This document shows positions 23,022 to 34,570 of a stretch of 64,000 nt of DNA, piece by piece. Position 1 is the first letter of the stretch. Every line of letters starts with the position of its first letter. Made by a program: the position numbers and the translations under genes. This DNA is from Oehlia diaphana (lineage: Eukaryota > Glomeromycota > Glomeromycetes > Glomerales > Glomeraceae): assembly GCA_003833135.1 (NCBI GenBank), contig QZLH01000037.1:1-64000 (forward strand), in the 5' to 3' direction. The notes below the pieces were generated by a model. The model saw only the letters and a list, made by a program, of their open reading frames with translations, was not told the origin of the DNA and ran no database searches.

Positions 23022-23848
23022 GTCCATACAAAATCCCGAATGTCAAAATCCGAGAAATCCCGAAAAATTGGCCAGCATTAAGCATAATGCTGGCCGGTGC
23101 AGGATTTTCGTACCATTCGGGATTTTGAAGGACCAAGAAATATATATATAGGGGTCAGGTGGCGAAAAATTTTTTTACTGATATTGAAAATCCTGCAAAA
23201 ATACGCAAATAAAATTTCAGATATTAAGTTATTAATTATTTTATCATGGCTTCTATATTATTTATGAAACCAAATACTAATGTGAAAAAATAGAATTTAC
23301 CATTTTTTTCAATAACATTTTTCTAAAATTTCACTTTTTAACCCTTAGAAATTTCTTTAAATTAATACTAAATAATGCGGTTAATTAAATATTAAAGTAC
23401 GTACTTAATAATTTAATATATTATTGACACACCTCTTACTTGGATCAATTGGTTAGATTTATTATAACAAAATCAACATATGTCCCAAATTAACATGATT
23501 AATTATATAAGAAAAGCATTATTTATGCAGTTTTAAGATATTATTAAAATAAACTGATAATTTAGACCATATATTAATTTTAAAACAAATGTCAATTTGA
23601 TCTACAACAGACTAATAAGGCTATTCCAAAAATGCGCCAAAAATACGCAAACTAATTTTTTACAATAAAAATTTTGATAAAAAATACGCAATCTTGATGA
23701 CCTAACTATGGATGAAAAAATCTTAAATTGTACGCAAATCAAAACTTTACTCTGTCTAATTCCACTATGATGGCGACGCATTTGTGTACCCTACCCCTTG
23801 TATATATATTTCTGGGTCCTGATTTTGACATTCGGATTTCGTACCAAT
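23022..23848. mobile_element. small palindromic repeat element, interrupted by a second element
   Basis: The outer ends are inverted repeats. The left end reads CAAAATCCCGAATGTCAAAA and the right end, in reverse, reads GAAATCCGAATGTCAAAA. Without the insert the element would be about 135 bp. Inside the left part is a perfect hairpin GGCCAGCATTA / TAATGCTGGCC at 23070-23095. Related 'CCCGA...GATTTCGTACC' words occur elsewhere in the window. Confidence 0.65.
23129..23820. mobile_element. non-autonomous hAT-like element with 8-bp target duplication
   Basis: The terminal inverted repeats start AGGACCAAGAAATATATATA (left) and, in reverse from the right end, AGGACCCAGAAATATATATA. The 8-bp word GATTTTGA lies directly outside both ends (23121-23128 and 23821-23828). 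An 8-bp duplication is the mark of the hAT superfamily. The 692-bp inside is AT-rich and encodes nothing I can support, so the element depends on a transposase elsewhere. Confidence 0.8.
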
Positions 23849-25384
23849 AAAATTTTAACAATATAACGGATCTTCACTCAGTCCCGATTTTTGAACTTTA
23901 CCGTAAACCGTTTAATGACTAATTAATTTATTCATGACGAAATTTTTTTTTTTATTATAATGAAAGATTTTCAAATGAATTGTATTATAAAGAATGAAAT
24001 GACCTTTCCTATAATTTATTATGATGTTCTTACAATAATGAAGACCTGATCGGCATGGACACCCTACTTTAGAGCCGACTGCATATTTAATATTTAATAT
24101 AGTAAACTTTTTTCTTTTATGTCTGTACTATTCCATTTACTGGAAGTGTGTTATTTTATATCATTACTAAATTTAATAATATTAATGGATCGCTTCATGT
24201 TCTTCACGTACAATATAGCTTTAAATGAATATTTAATTAATTTATAATAAAACACTTTATTACAGTGATAAAATTGGATGCATTGGAAGCACCTGCCTTT
24301 GGAAAGATTGGAAACATAATTTTCTAATAAAACCATTTGGATTGGAAACTTCCAAGTTCAAACCAAATTTTTATATTATTGGAAACATAAATGCACATCA
24401 TTGATTATTACATGCATATATGAACCAATTTTTGGATTTCAAAGAAAAACTCCGTTTAGAAACCGGTTTCACGGACAGTCATGGCCAAAACCCGGGTTAC
24501 TTTCGGATAATATTTCATGAATATTGACAAAGATTGGTTTTTAAATTTTTTTGGGAATTCATTCGTTCAACCAATTTATTATTCATTTATTTTTTTTCTT
24601 TATTATATCAAATAATAATTTAACGTAAAGTGTTACAAATTGTAATTTGAAAAATTTTTTGTCGAGGACAAATTGATTTTTATTATGAATAAATTGTTTC
24701 AATAAACAAAGGACAAATAATTTACTATATTTAATAAAACTTTATTCCTTTGCCTTTATTCTTTTGCTTTATAAAAAAAAAAAAAAATTTTTTTGGAAAA
24801 TATGTTGTCACATATTATTTATCGTACTGATGTACATATAGATTCAGATTGGTGATATTAAAATTCCAAAAATAATTTAAGAAAAAAAAAAAGAGAGAGT
24901 ATTAATTCCTATTATTATTTAATTGTTATTACATATCGGGAAATATAAAACCGCTTAATCTGTCAATCTTTTCTTGTATTTCTCGTATTACATTATTACA
25001 TGCATGTATTACTTTGCGTTCAATTTTACATGAAATAAATATTTTTTTTTTTTGTCTTACAATAATTTATTATTTTTCTTTCAAAAATTTGAAAATCAAT
25101 AAGAGTACAAAAGTTTTGTTTTCCACGTACAACAGCACTTTTTACGGATAAAATACATCTTTTTGACGCTCTCATAATATGATATCTTTTACATTATAAT
25201 AATTTATGAATTGTAACATATTATAAATTTTATTGTATGCATGATTTTATTTTATTTTAATATAGATATAATGAATAAATAATTTACAAAAATATAAAAT
25301 AAATAAAAATAATAAGTAAATAATGAATAAAATGAAAAAAAAAATTTAATTATATTACAAAAAGAAGAATTTTAGTGTTTTTAT

Positions 25385-25430
25385 TATGATTCAATCAAGT
25401 CAATCAAATCAAATCAAATCAATCAAATCA
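25385..25430. repeat. TCAAA/TCAATCAAA short tandem repeat
   Basis: About eight units of TCAAA, TCAAG or TCAATCAAA lie directly next to the stop codon of the kinase-like gene on the minus strand, so in its 3' untranslated region. Confidence 0.7.
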
Positions 25431-25431
25431 A

Positions 25432-27080
25432 TTAAAGATCAATGGTGATATCAGGTAAATTTAAATCCAATAATAAAAATTGGGAACTATTAATTGATTC
25501 ATTAATACTTTCATAATTTGTTGTTGAACCATTTGTTGAATAATTACTTATATTCCTTCTATCTAATACATTTTGAAATTGTAATAATCTACTAGTATAA
25601 ATTGCTTCTTCACTTTTAACAGCCATAATTCTCTTTTCTTCAATTACATCAATAAGTTTATCAGCACTTAAAAATGAATTTCTAATTTGATAAACTTCAG
25701 AATCATCCATGTTCATAAGGGACCACCAATGATTGAAAATATATAATAATTGTTTGGCAGTAGGACGCATAGAAGGATCAGTACAACAACAATGTTTTGC
25801 CAATTCACCATAAACTTTTGGAGTTCCTTCAGCTAATTCCGGTCGTAAACCTTGACAAATTTCTAAAGCTAATTTATCATCATGTGGACGATGTGAGAAA
25901 GGTGGTATTCCAGTTAATATTTCGAACATTAATATTCCAATACTATAAATATCTGATCTCTTTGATACACCTTTTCCTAATATTACTTCAGGAGCTAAAT
26001 AAGGTAAAACTCCATAAACATTTGTTATAAAATTTTCTGCATCATGAAATGATGAACTTGCAGGATAATTTAATCCAGTATCTGATAAAGCTGAAGTGGT
26101 CTCTCTTGCTAAATCACCAATTTGTAAAACATTTCCTGAATGTATATTCCCATGTACAATTCCCGCTTTATGTAATGTGAGTAAATTTGATATAATATCA
26201 CAAAGCCACCAGATTTTTTCAGTCCAACGAAATGAAGAAAAATGACGGTGTAATAATAAATGTAATGAACCATGTTCAGCGTATTCAGTTACTAATATAT
26301 ATTCACCAGTAGATGGATCTAGTGAAATTCCATAAAATTTAAGAAGTTGTTGCATTCTTTTACGTGATTGAATTAGACTCGATTTATAATAAATCTTTAA
26401 CTGAATAAAAAAAAATCGAGGGAAATTAATTTAAGAAATAATAATAGTTAATAGTTTATACTATATAATATCAACATAATATCTAATATATCTTACCCGT
26501 TTTAAGTATTCATCAGATATTTCTTGAGAATTCTTTATACATTTTAAAGTAACTTTAATCGGACTTGTGCGCATATGTTCCTGCATTTTATTATTTCTTC
26601 CTTTTTTACCTTCAAGTTTATTTTTTCTCCTAATTATAATAATATTTAATATTATCAGTTATAAATAATATATAAAAAAAAATAAAAAATAAAAAAATTT
26701 TTTTATTACCTTCCTTGAATCCAAGTAGCTCGATAGACAACACCGAAACCACCTTCACCGATTTTGTGTATATCACGAAAATTATCAAAAGGAATCCATT
26801 CTAAGAAAGGGTCAGTCCAAGAAGTAGATTTTGATTGAGTGCGACGAATCAATTTATCAAGATCCCGAAGTCCAGTGTTAACACTTTTCATAGTACATTT
26901 TTTACACCATCCATCGATATCCAGATATCTTTGAATATGTTTACAAGGAAACGAAGGTTGATTAGAGGAAGAACCTGGTGAAAAAAAGGATTGTGATTGA
27001 AGCGAATTCGTTGGAAGGTTTTGTGAGATCGGAATTTTTATGTGACGTGAATTATTAATTGATGATAATGAGGTTCCCAT
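25432..27080 (-). CDS. kinase-like protein with degenerate zinc ribbon; probable pseudokinase (paralogue 1)
   Basis: The model has three exons: 26710-27080, 26497-26629 and 25432-26400, encoding 490 residues. Donors are GTAATA and GTAAGA; acceptors are TAG and CAG; the frame is kept. The N-terminus has CKH...WCKKC, a worn form of the CxxC/WCxxC ribbon usual in this Rhizophagus-type family. Then come the linker DLDKLIRRTQ and FLEWIPFDNF, a good glycine loop GEGGFGVVYRATW, and the ATP-anchoring Lys in IKVTLKCI. The catalytic loop reads HGNIHSGNVL (His251-Gly-Asn253), so the HRD aspartate is Asn. The metal-binding DFG site reads DTG (275-277). Downstream, GVLPYLAPEV, SDIYSIGILMFEI and a C-lobe ending at about residue 400 are normal. 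The loss of the catalytic base suggests a scaffold or very weak kinase. The tail AIYTSRLLQFQN is family-typical. Confidence 0.85.
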
Positions 27081-29067
27081 CTTTTCGAGTAAAATAATTT
27101 TGTTTTAATCTACAAGTGGAACTCGATCGAAATTCCTAATGGTATTTATATATACATGTCGAGAAAAAAAAAAAAAAAAAAATATTTATACATATATTTT
27201 AAATATATATATATATGAGTATTGTTAATTTTAAATTATTTATTAATTTAATTTAAAAAATAAATAATTTCAATTTAATTTAATTTTTTTTTTTTTTACT
27301 AAAAATTGCCACAATGGACCTTTTTTTCTTTTTACAAGGGCATAAAATATATGTATACATATACATATACGTGTTTATAATATACGTGTTTATACATATA
27401 TACAATATACTTTATATGTATTATGTATATATAATATATATTATGTAAATATATATATATATTATGTATATTATGTGTATATATATATATATGTTGGGAA
27501 GATCCAATCATTTTAGCGTTAGAAAGTACGTAAAAATAATAATATATCTTACATTTAAAGAACGATTTTTTTAAAAAAAAGAAATATTTGAAATCAAGAA
27601 AATCAAGAGAACATTTATTGATTTCTTTTTTTATTTTTTTTTTTAGGTAAAAACAAAAAAATAAAAAAAAAAAATTTTAAAGTTTTGAATCCTGTTTTAT
27701 ATATAATAAAAAATTTTTTTTTTTAAAAAAAATAATGAGGGAAATTTTTTTTTAACAATTTTTGTTTAAAAAAACTCCGAAAATTTTTTTTTTATAGGAG
27801 ACAATAGTAAAGATCATCGATATTTTTTTTTGAACAATAAAAAAAAAATATTAACTAATAATAGATAAAATTATGATAATCATGTTACAATATTTCTAAC
27901 AAGTATTTTTGTACGATACAAATTTTTTATTAAGTTTATCCATAAAAATCATTTATTCGGGTAACATAATAAAAAAGCCTTAAAAAAATATTTTGATAAA
28001 CAATAGGATTTCATAAATTAGGGTATAATGTTTAGAAAAAGAAAAAAAATATTAAAAAATTTTGAATGACAAAAATAAAAATAAATATTTATATATTCAT
28101 GCATTATGCATATTATCTTTCAATGAGCTACAAATCAAATTACGGAAAACTCACTAAATTAGCTACACAAGGATGTAAATATATTTTAGGATAGCGAATT
28201 AAAGTCATTATGCCATACAACAAAATTTTGTTTACTTATTTGTCGATCAAACGAAAAAGGATTATTATTTTTTTTTCTTTAATATTGTTGTTTAAGGATA
28301 TTTATTGTATAATAATTTTTTTATTTTATGGAGAAATTTTTGAAACAAGTGGAATTTTTACTTTTTTTTAGGGTTTTAAAAAATATTAAAAGGAACAATA
28401 TATATGATGTCAGAACTAGGGATTAAGGAGTCTCATGATTGATTATACGCAAAAGTGACAAAATTGACGCAATGTTGTTTCACTTTTTATATAACTTATG
28501 ATTTATGATATTCTTAACTTAGAACTATCAACAAGGTTTGAGTGGAGTGCGAAATCAGATGATAAAAATAAGCATATTATCTGTTATTAGCCAGAGATCA
28601 TTTAAACCTTTTATATGTTACACACTGCTAAATATCGCGTACTTCTTACCACTTAAAACTCTCTTTATAAAAGATTATAACATGACAACAAACTGTAAAT
28701 GATATTAATATGGTAAATCTCCCTGACACACATAAGTAATCATCGTGAAAATCATCCAAAAAAAAATAACCAATATACTTTTATTTTACGTTCTAATATC
28801 ACCAAATTCCGATAAAATCACACGTGAATTTAAATACATATACAGTATATGTATTATAATAAAATTATGATTTTCCCCTTATATTCTGAATTTCTTCAAT
28901 AGAACACTTTAATAAATGATGATTTTCAAAATTTCGAAATTTTTTAGACGAAAGAATGACAAAATGATTGACATTTTTATGCTTATCTTATTATTAACCA
29001 TATGATTTCCATCAGACCATCAGAATTATATATAAAACCATAAAAAGAAAAGAAAGAAAAAAAATTC
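27081..29067. other. intergenic between divergent kinase-like genes
   Basis: About 2 kb of AT-rich DNA between the start of the minus-strand gene and the start of the plus-strand paralogue. It contains (TA/TG)n runs at about 27170-27490 and many A/T homopolymers, but no supported gene. Both promoters must lie here. The stretch at 27674-27782 is repeated exactly next to the assembly gap at 50630. Confidence 0.5.
27674..27782. repeat. segment identical to the left edge of the assembly gap at 50630
   Basis: From TTTTAAAGTTTTGAATCCTG to AAAAACTCCGAAA the sequence is base-for-base the same as 50521-50629, including the lengths of the homopolymer runs (11 T, 8 A, 9 T). Such identity of AT homopolymers is unlikely for an old repeat. 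It points to a recent transposition or to an assembly artefact. Confidence 0.75.
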
Positions 29068-29079
29068 ATGGATTTTTAA
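29068..29079 (+). promoter_or_regulatory. three-codon upstream open reading frame
   Basis: ATGGATTTTTAA lies two bases before the start codon of the kinase-like gene at 29082. If the transcript starts upstream of it, ribosomes would need to reinitiate or skip it, which would lower translation. Whether it is transcribed is not known. Confidence 0.35.
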
Positions 29080-29081
29080 AA

Positions 29082-29787
29082 ATGAAAAAATATAAAGAAT
29101 TTAAAGAATTTTATAAAAAATATACATCAAAAAATAGGAAAAAGCCAAAGAGAGCCAGTTCCATATTAAGTTTTATATTTAACTTAAACTCAGTAAACTC
29201 TAATAACATTTGTTCTTATTGTAAGAAATCATTTGATAAACGATTATGGTGTGAAGAATGTGATCCACGTAATATAATTGAAGGTTGGACGAGTGAAGAT
29301 ATTAAAGTTGATAAATTTATAAAAGACACAATGTATGATGCGAGAAATAATGATAATTATTTTAATCATTTTCTTGAATGGGTTCCATTTGAGAGGTTAG
29401 CAAATGTAGAACAAATTGGTGAAGGTGGTTATTTTAAAGTATATTCCGCAATATGGGTAGATGGTAAATCAACCTGTATAAATAAACCGATGGATAAACC
29501 ATTTCGAAGAATATCAAATCTTAAACCTCTTATGAAAGTTGTTTTGAAAAAGTTAAAAGCACCACATAATGGTATGCCAGATTTATTTTTAAATAAGGTA
29601 TGTAATATATATATTCATTAATTATAATTATAATTTTATCGCGCCTGCGATACATCGCACCCTTTTCATTTTTTCTACTCGAATTTTTTCAGTTTGTATT
29701 TTTCACACCCTAGTTAAATGTCACATGTTTTAACATGTTTTAATTTTGCCTAGGGATGTATCGCAGGTGCGATAAAAAACAAAACCC

Positions 29788-29833
<46 letters not shown>

Positions 29834-31297
29834 ATTATTATTATTATTATTATTTAGCTTAAATTACATTGGAATATTTATTTAAAAGATATTAATAATA
29901 ATTTAAAATTTTATGGAATAACCAAAGATCCAATTGCAGATGAATTTATGATAATTACAGAATTTGCAGATCAAGGAAATTTAAGAGATTTTCTTTCAAC
30001 TAAATTTAACAGTTTTTTATGGAAAGATAAAATTGAATTATTATCAGATTTATTGTTAAATCTTAGTCATTTACATAAATCAGGTTATTTTCATAAAAAT
30101 CTTCATAGTGGTAATATATTAATGATTGATGGTTGTGCTCATATTTCAGATTTTGCTTTATCTGGTTCAATAAATGATCAGGATAATAAAGTATATGGTG
30201 TATTACCTTTTATTGCTCCGGAAGTTTTGATTGGTGGTCCTTATACTACATCATCTGATATTTATAGTTTTGGTGTAATTATGACTGAATTATCTTCAGG
30301 AAAACCTCCTTTTTATGATAAATGTCATGATTTGGGTTTAGCATCTGCTATTTGTAAAGGTCTTAGACCACAATTTGGTTTTGCAACTCCTAAAGCTTAT
30401 AGGAAATTGGCTCTTAAATGTATGAGTTCTAATCCAGCTAAAAGACCAACAGTTGAAGAATTAAATAATGTATTGAAATTTTGGTATAGATCTATTTTAA
30501 GTGATCAATGTTATAAAGAAAGAGAATTTTTTGGTTATAAAGGAAATGAAATTAAAGCTATGTTTAAAGATTCTGACGAAGAAATACCAGTTATTTCGAC
30601 TTCATATAGGAAAAATCCTTATGCAATATATATTAGTCGTGCATTTGATTTTACTAATTTATTAAATCCTATCAGAAGATCTATTATTTCATATCGATTA
30701 TCTAGTGAGAAATATAATAATCGATTATCAAATGAATTAAAAAAATCAAAATCTATGTGTATTAGTCAATCTATGTCGAATGAAGTTTTTTTTGAGAGAA
30801 GATCAAATCCTTTGTATATTGGTCGTCGATCTAAGTCAAATGAAGCTTTTTACGAGAGAAAACCAATTTCTATGTATATTACTCGTCCATCTATAGATTC
30901 TATTAACGAAGATGAAACTGTAATTTCATATGATAGTAGTCGACCATCTATAGAATCTGATGAAACTACATATGATAGAAACCTAATTTCTATGTATATT
31001 AATCGACCATCTATATCTGCTAACGACGAAGAAGTTTCATATGTAAGAAATATCGATTCTATATATATTAATCGATTATCTGCTAATAAGATTGAAATCT
31101 CATATGAAAGTTCACTTATTAATCGACCACCTATAATAAAATCTATTCATTCTATTGATGAGATCGATGAAAGTAATTCTGATTCTACATATATTAATAA
31201 TCTACAGTCTACATATGGTTTATCAAAAACTAAAACTAATAGATTTTCTCGTATTTCTTATCTTAAAGATAATGAAGAAGGTATGATAATTTATTAA
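29082..31297 (+). CDS. kinase-like protein with zinc ribbon and repeat-rich tail; probable pseudokinase (paralogue 2)
   Basis: The model has two exons (29082-29597 and 29858-31297), encoding 651 residues; donor GTATGT, acceptor TAG, phase 0. The N-terminal ribbon CSYCKKSFDKRLWCEEC is intact. The linker IIEGWTSEDIKVDKFIKDTM and FLEWVPFERL is typical of the expanded Rhizophagus-type kinase family. The glycine loop GEGGYFKVY lacks the third Gly; the Lys in KVVLKKL is present. The catalytic loop reads HKNLHSGNIL (His251-Lys-Asn253) instead of H-x-D, and the DFG site is DFA (270-272). Both changes argue for a pseudokinase. GVLPFIAPEV and SDIYSFGVIMTELSSG are normal. After about residue 420 there is a Ser/Tyr/Arg-rich tail with degenerate repeats around YINRPSI. 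The intron is 260 bp, far longer than others here, because a TIR element and a (TTA)n run sit in it. Confidence 0.87.
29634..29790. mobile_element. MITE inside the kinase-like gene intron
   Basis: The inverted ends share TTATCGCACCTGCGATACAT (left end with one change, GCGCCTGCG). The right end lies at about 29755-29778 and is followed by AAAACAAAACCC. The same terminal sequence bounds the larger element at 32115-33046. The inside is non-coding. It accounts for most of the excess intron length. Confidence 0.65.
29791..29856. repeat. (TTA)n microsatellite at the intron 3' end
   Basis: About 20 TTA/ATT units run right up to the TTTAG acceptor of the kinase-like gene. Length changes here would alter the polypyrimidine context of the splice site. 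Confidence 0.8.
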
Positions 31298-32114
31298 ATT
31301 TTTTTTTTTAAAAAAAAAACAATTAATTTGTAATTATTTATTAATTTGAAATTTTTTTTTTTATTTTTTCAAAGTTACGATAATATCCCCTTTTCATAAT
31401 ATATATTATTAAAGTATAGTGAGCGTTTGTGATGAATTGTGGTGAATTGGTTTAATTAATTCTTTAATTATTTATAATTTTATACTTATTTGATATTTTT
31501 TTTTTTTTTTTATTGAATGGGATAGTATTACATATTAGAATATTGTTTAATTTTAATAGTTGTATATTTTCATCTTATAATTAAAATCAATTAATTATTC
31601 GTTGGTTATTATTGTAAATCGCTTTTTAACAACTTTAACAACTGTAGCAGCAATTATTGCAAAAAAGCAGAATTATATAAAGAGTTTTTTACACAAATGG
31701 CCCGCGTTATGCAGAATTATGTAGAGTCACGTGATAAGTTTTACCAGCATTGGATTACATACCTGTCGGGATTTCGAATACTGTGGCCTATCCAATCGCA
31801 GTGATGATTATCACCACCGGTGATTGTCACCGCTTAATTCCGGTCAAAAATTACAATTTGGCTAGAGTTTAAAATACCGGTTTATAATTTTGACCAGAGT
31901 TATAAAAAGACTGATCAAAAAAATTTTAAATAATAAATGTTGACAAATATTACTATGACAAAAAAAATTTGAGTATATATTTTCACAATTTGAGTCTACA
32001 AAGGGTGCATAGTATAATTTACTGGTTAAATACTATATAATTATGCTAATTTTATGCAATACTACAAAACTCTATAGTATAGTAACAAAATATAATATTT
32101 TAATGGAATATGTT
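31298..32114. other. intergenic 3' flank of the kinase-like gene
   Basis: AT-rich DNA with no gene. It contains the dispersed repeat at 31694-31783. Confidence 0.5.
31694..31783. repeat. dispersed repeat copy 1 (CAAATGGCCCGCGTTATGC type)
   Basis: The stretch starting CAAATGGCCCGCGTTATGC and ending ACCTGTCGGGATTTCG matches 59169-59257 at roughly 80% by eye. Both copies contain AGTCACGTGAT. The copies are partial repeats of an unidentified element. Confidence 0.65.
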
Positions 32115-33046
32115 ATTTTTTCACGCCTTCGATATGTCGCATCTCCCTTTTTGTAATTTTATATATTAGTTAATCATTCCCTACGAAGAAAATGCGTCCG
32201 GAAATATTCTGAAATTGTCCGGAATATAATTGTACAAATTCTGGACAAAATGAGTGTCCTGAAAACATACGAAAACGCGCAAGATTTGGAACATTTTCCG
32301 GACATTGATTTTTGTCCGAAATTTGTCCAGATTTGGAATTTGTCCAGAAAAAATATTTTCTCTGAAATGATCGGCAAGTCATGATATCAATGATATATTC
32401 ATACCTAACTGATAACTGTTTAAATTAATATCATAGATAGTATTTTTGCTTGCTCTTTAAGTTTACTTCAGAGGTTTTAAATACCAGTTTTTTGCTTTTC
32501 ATATTTTTTGATTTTTTATTGTCCAGAATTTGCCTGGAATTTTTTCTCGTCTAACTACCAGAATTCGTCCTTTTTTTTTGTCCAGAGATTGTCCAAAATG
32601 TGTCTAGGATTTTTTGTGTCCAGAATTTGTCCAGTTTTGTTTATCCGAAATTTGTCCTGAATTTTCATGTCTGGACAAATTCTGGACTTCAAAAAATTCC
32701 GGACACCATATTTTTTTCGTAATTTCGGACATTTTCCAGACATTTTATGGGTATACTGGACAATTTCCGAACAGTTTTGGCGACAAATTCCGGACATTCT
32801 TTTTTCGTAGGGATTTTGATCACATGACTTCGTTAAGATTTCCCATTTTTTAAAAAAATCCTAGCGTGAGACCTTATGCACTTACTATATACTATAAGAA
32901 ACCTTATACTATGCGTATTTTTGACCGCTCTACAAGTTTTCTTAATATATCAAAAAGGATTTAGAATGTCATTTTTGACTTTTATATGTAACATATTATA
33001 GGGGTGCGACATAACGCAGGTGCGATAAAAAACAAAACCCTATTTT
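32115..33046. mobile_element. TIR element related to the intronic MITE, carrying a nested element
   Basis: The left end has CGCCTTCGATATGTCGCAT and the right end GTGCGACATAACGCAGGTGC followed by GATAAAAAACAAAACCC. In reverse they match each other and the ends of the element in the kinase intron. A separate element (32179-32812) fills most of the inside. The remaining DNA is non-coding. Confidence 0.55.
32179..32812. mobile_element. nested TIR element with internal GTCCRGAATTTGTCC repeats
   Basis: The left end CCCTACGAAGAAAATGCGTC and the right end, in reverse CCCTACGAAAAAAGAATGTC, form inverted repeats that continue into CCGGAA. The trinucleotide ATT lies directly outside both ends and may be the target duplication. 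The inside is filled with degenerate GTCCAGAATTTGTCC words on both strands. Several open frames overlap it but show no domain and are read as repeat shadows. Confidence 0.65.
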
Positions 33047-33814
33047 TAATTATTGCGCAGAGTTTTGCGCAGAGTTTTACTTCATCATAATTGAATTTAA
33101 ATCATCCGAAATTTTTGACCACTAACATTACAGTACTAATGTGCAGATGTGTGTTACACGAAAAAATTTGTTTAAAATTTTATAAATCTGTAAAAAATAT
33201 TTTCAAGTATTTCAAGAACAGTATTTTCGGATATATTCTTGGATATTTTAATATTTATTATACTGTATGGTATGATTGATATTTATCTGAGTATTCGAAA
33301 ATTTGATATGTATACTCAGCAAAAAAAATACAGAGTTTTAATTTTGCGGAATTAAACCAAAATCGCGCTATACTGAACTCAGCTGACACTATACTAAACT
33401 CAGCTAGGCAAGTAGACTCAATTGTAAAAGGAATAAAAAAAAAAGTCAAAATTTCGTGTTTTTCTCAAAAAATTATCTGAAAAACAGCCTTTTTGACCTT
33501 AGACAGATCTCTTGTAAATTTTACATACAGGATAACTGTTTAATATCATAATATGTGTAATTAATTATTTAATTTAATATTAATCTTAGTAAATTTAAAA
33601 AATCGGGACTGGTGACATCTCTATCAATTTTTATCGCCCGGAACAGTTTATCCCCTGTTAAAGCATCCTTTCACAAAAGTCACCACTACATTTATGTAAC
33701 TGTAACTCAAAGTAATCGTGGTTGATCGCAGTCATGTGTATACTGTGACCCTATCAGTTATGACGATGGAAATTCTTTTGATCTAATAACTGGATTTGTG
33801 TAATAATTTTGTAA

Positions 33815-34020
33815 TTAATAATGCTAAATAAGTAATTGAGGTTTTAATGTTTTGAACCTTAAAGCATACCATTCACGATCAGTTTAACATGAATAATGCT
33901 AAATAAGCCATTGAAGTTTTAATGTTTTGAACCTAAAAGGATACCGACGATCAGAATCTCGTCATAATATTTTGATATGAATAAACCATTGAGGTTTTTA
34001 ATATTTTAAACCTATAAAGG
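33815..34020. repeat. three-copy tandem repeat, unit about 72-85 bp
   Basis: Each copy carries AATAATGCTAAATAAG (shortened in the third), then TTGAGGTTTTAATGTTTTGA, ACCTAAAAGGATACC and a CGATCAG-like end. Copies start at about 33815, 33890 and 33975 and are increasingly diverged. Confidence 0.65.
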
Positions 34021-34021
34021 A

Positions 34022-34570
34022 AAACCATCCAAAATCCCGAAAATTCAAATCCCGAAAATTCAAAATCCCGAAATTCAAAATCACGACACTTATTAATACT
34101 GTATATACTTCGCAAAAATTAATGAATTTATTATTAATGATTAAAAGTTATTATTCTGAATTTATTAATCTGAAAAAAATAAATTTTATTTTGGGAGTTT
34201 ATAAAAAATAATTTTATTTTGTGGTTTATATAAAAAAAAAAAAGAGAATAAAATATTAATTAGAAAAAAATAAAACTTTTTTTCTTTTTAAATAAAAATT
34301 TTGCTTTATATTAAATAAAATTATTTTTTTTTTTGCCATTGCTTTTTAATATATTAAATAAAATTATTTTTTTTTTTGCCATTGCTTTTTAATATATTAT
34401 TTAAAATCATTTTTTTTTTAAAATTTTTTTAATTTTTTTTTATTCATTTCATTATAATATAATCTTCAGGAAGACAATAAGTGTAATATCTGAAATTTCT
34501 GGATTTTGTCTGTCGGAATTGTGGAACATTGGGTTTTCGGGATTCTGGTTGTCGAGATTTCGTAGTAAAT
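34022..34570. repeat. CCCGAAAATTC-bordered repeat and internal 57-bp duplication
   Basis: The left part has three AATCCCGAAAATTCAAA-like units. The right part (34496-34570) has complementary-looking TTCGGGATTCTGG and GAGATTTCGTAG words, as in the elements at 23 kb. Within it, a 57-bp unit ending TTTTTGCCATTGCTTTTTAA occurs twice in tandem at about 34314-34401. No coding content was found. Confidence 0.45.

Larger units (their letters stand above)
20869..25431. other. intergenic stretch with duplicated DNA and a nested transposon pair
   Basis: No supported gene is seen over about 4.5 kb. Contents are the tandem duplication at 21541-22135, the palindrome at 22787-22806, the nested elements at 23022-23848, and ordinary AT-rich DNA. 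The short frames near 22420-22754 and 24151-24336 have no domain. Confidence 0.5.

Noticed and set aside
32170..32853. Four overlapping 67-80 codon frames on both strands
   Set aside because: All lie in the CCCTACG element, are translations of its GTCCAGAATTTGTCC repeats, and have no domain.
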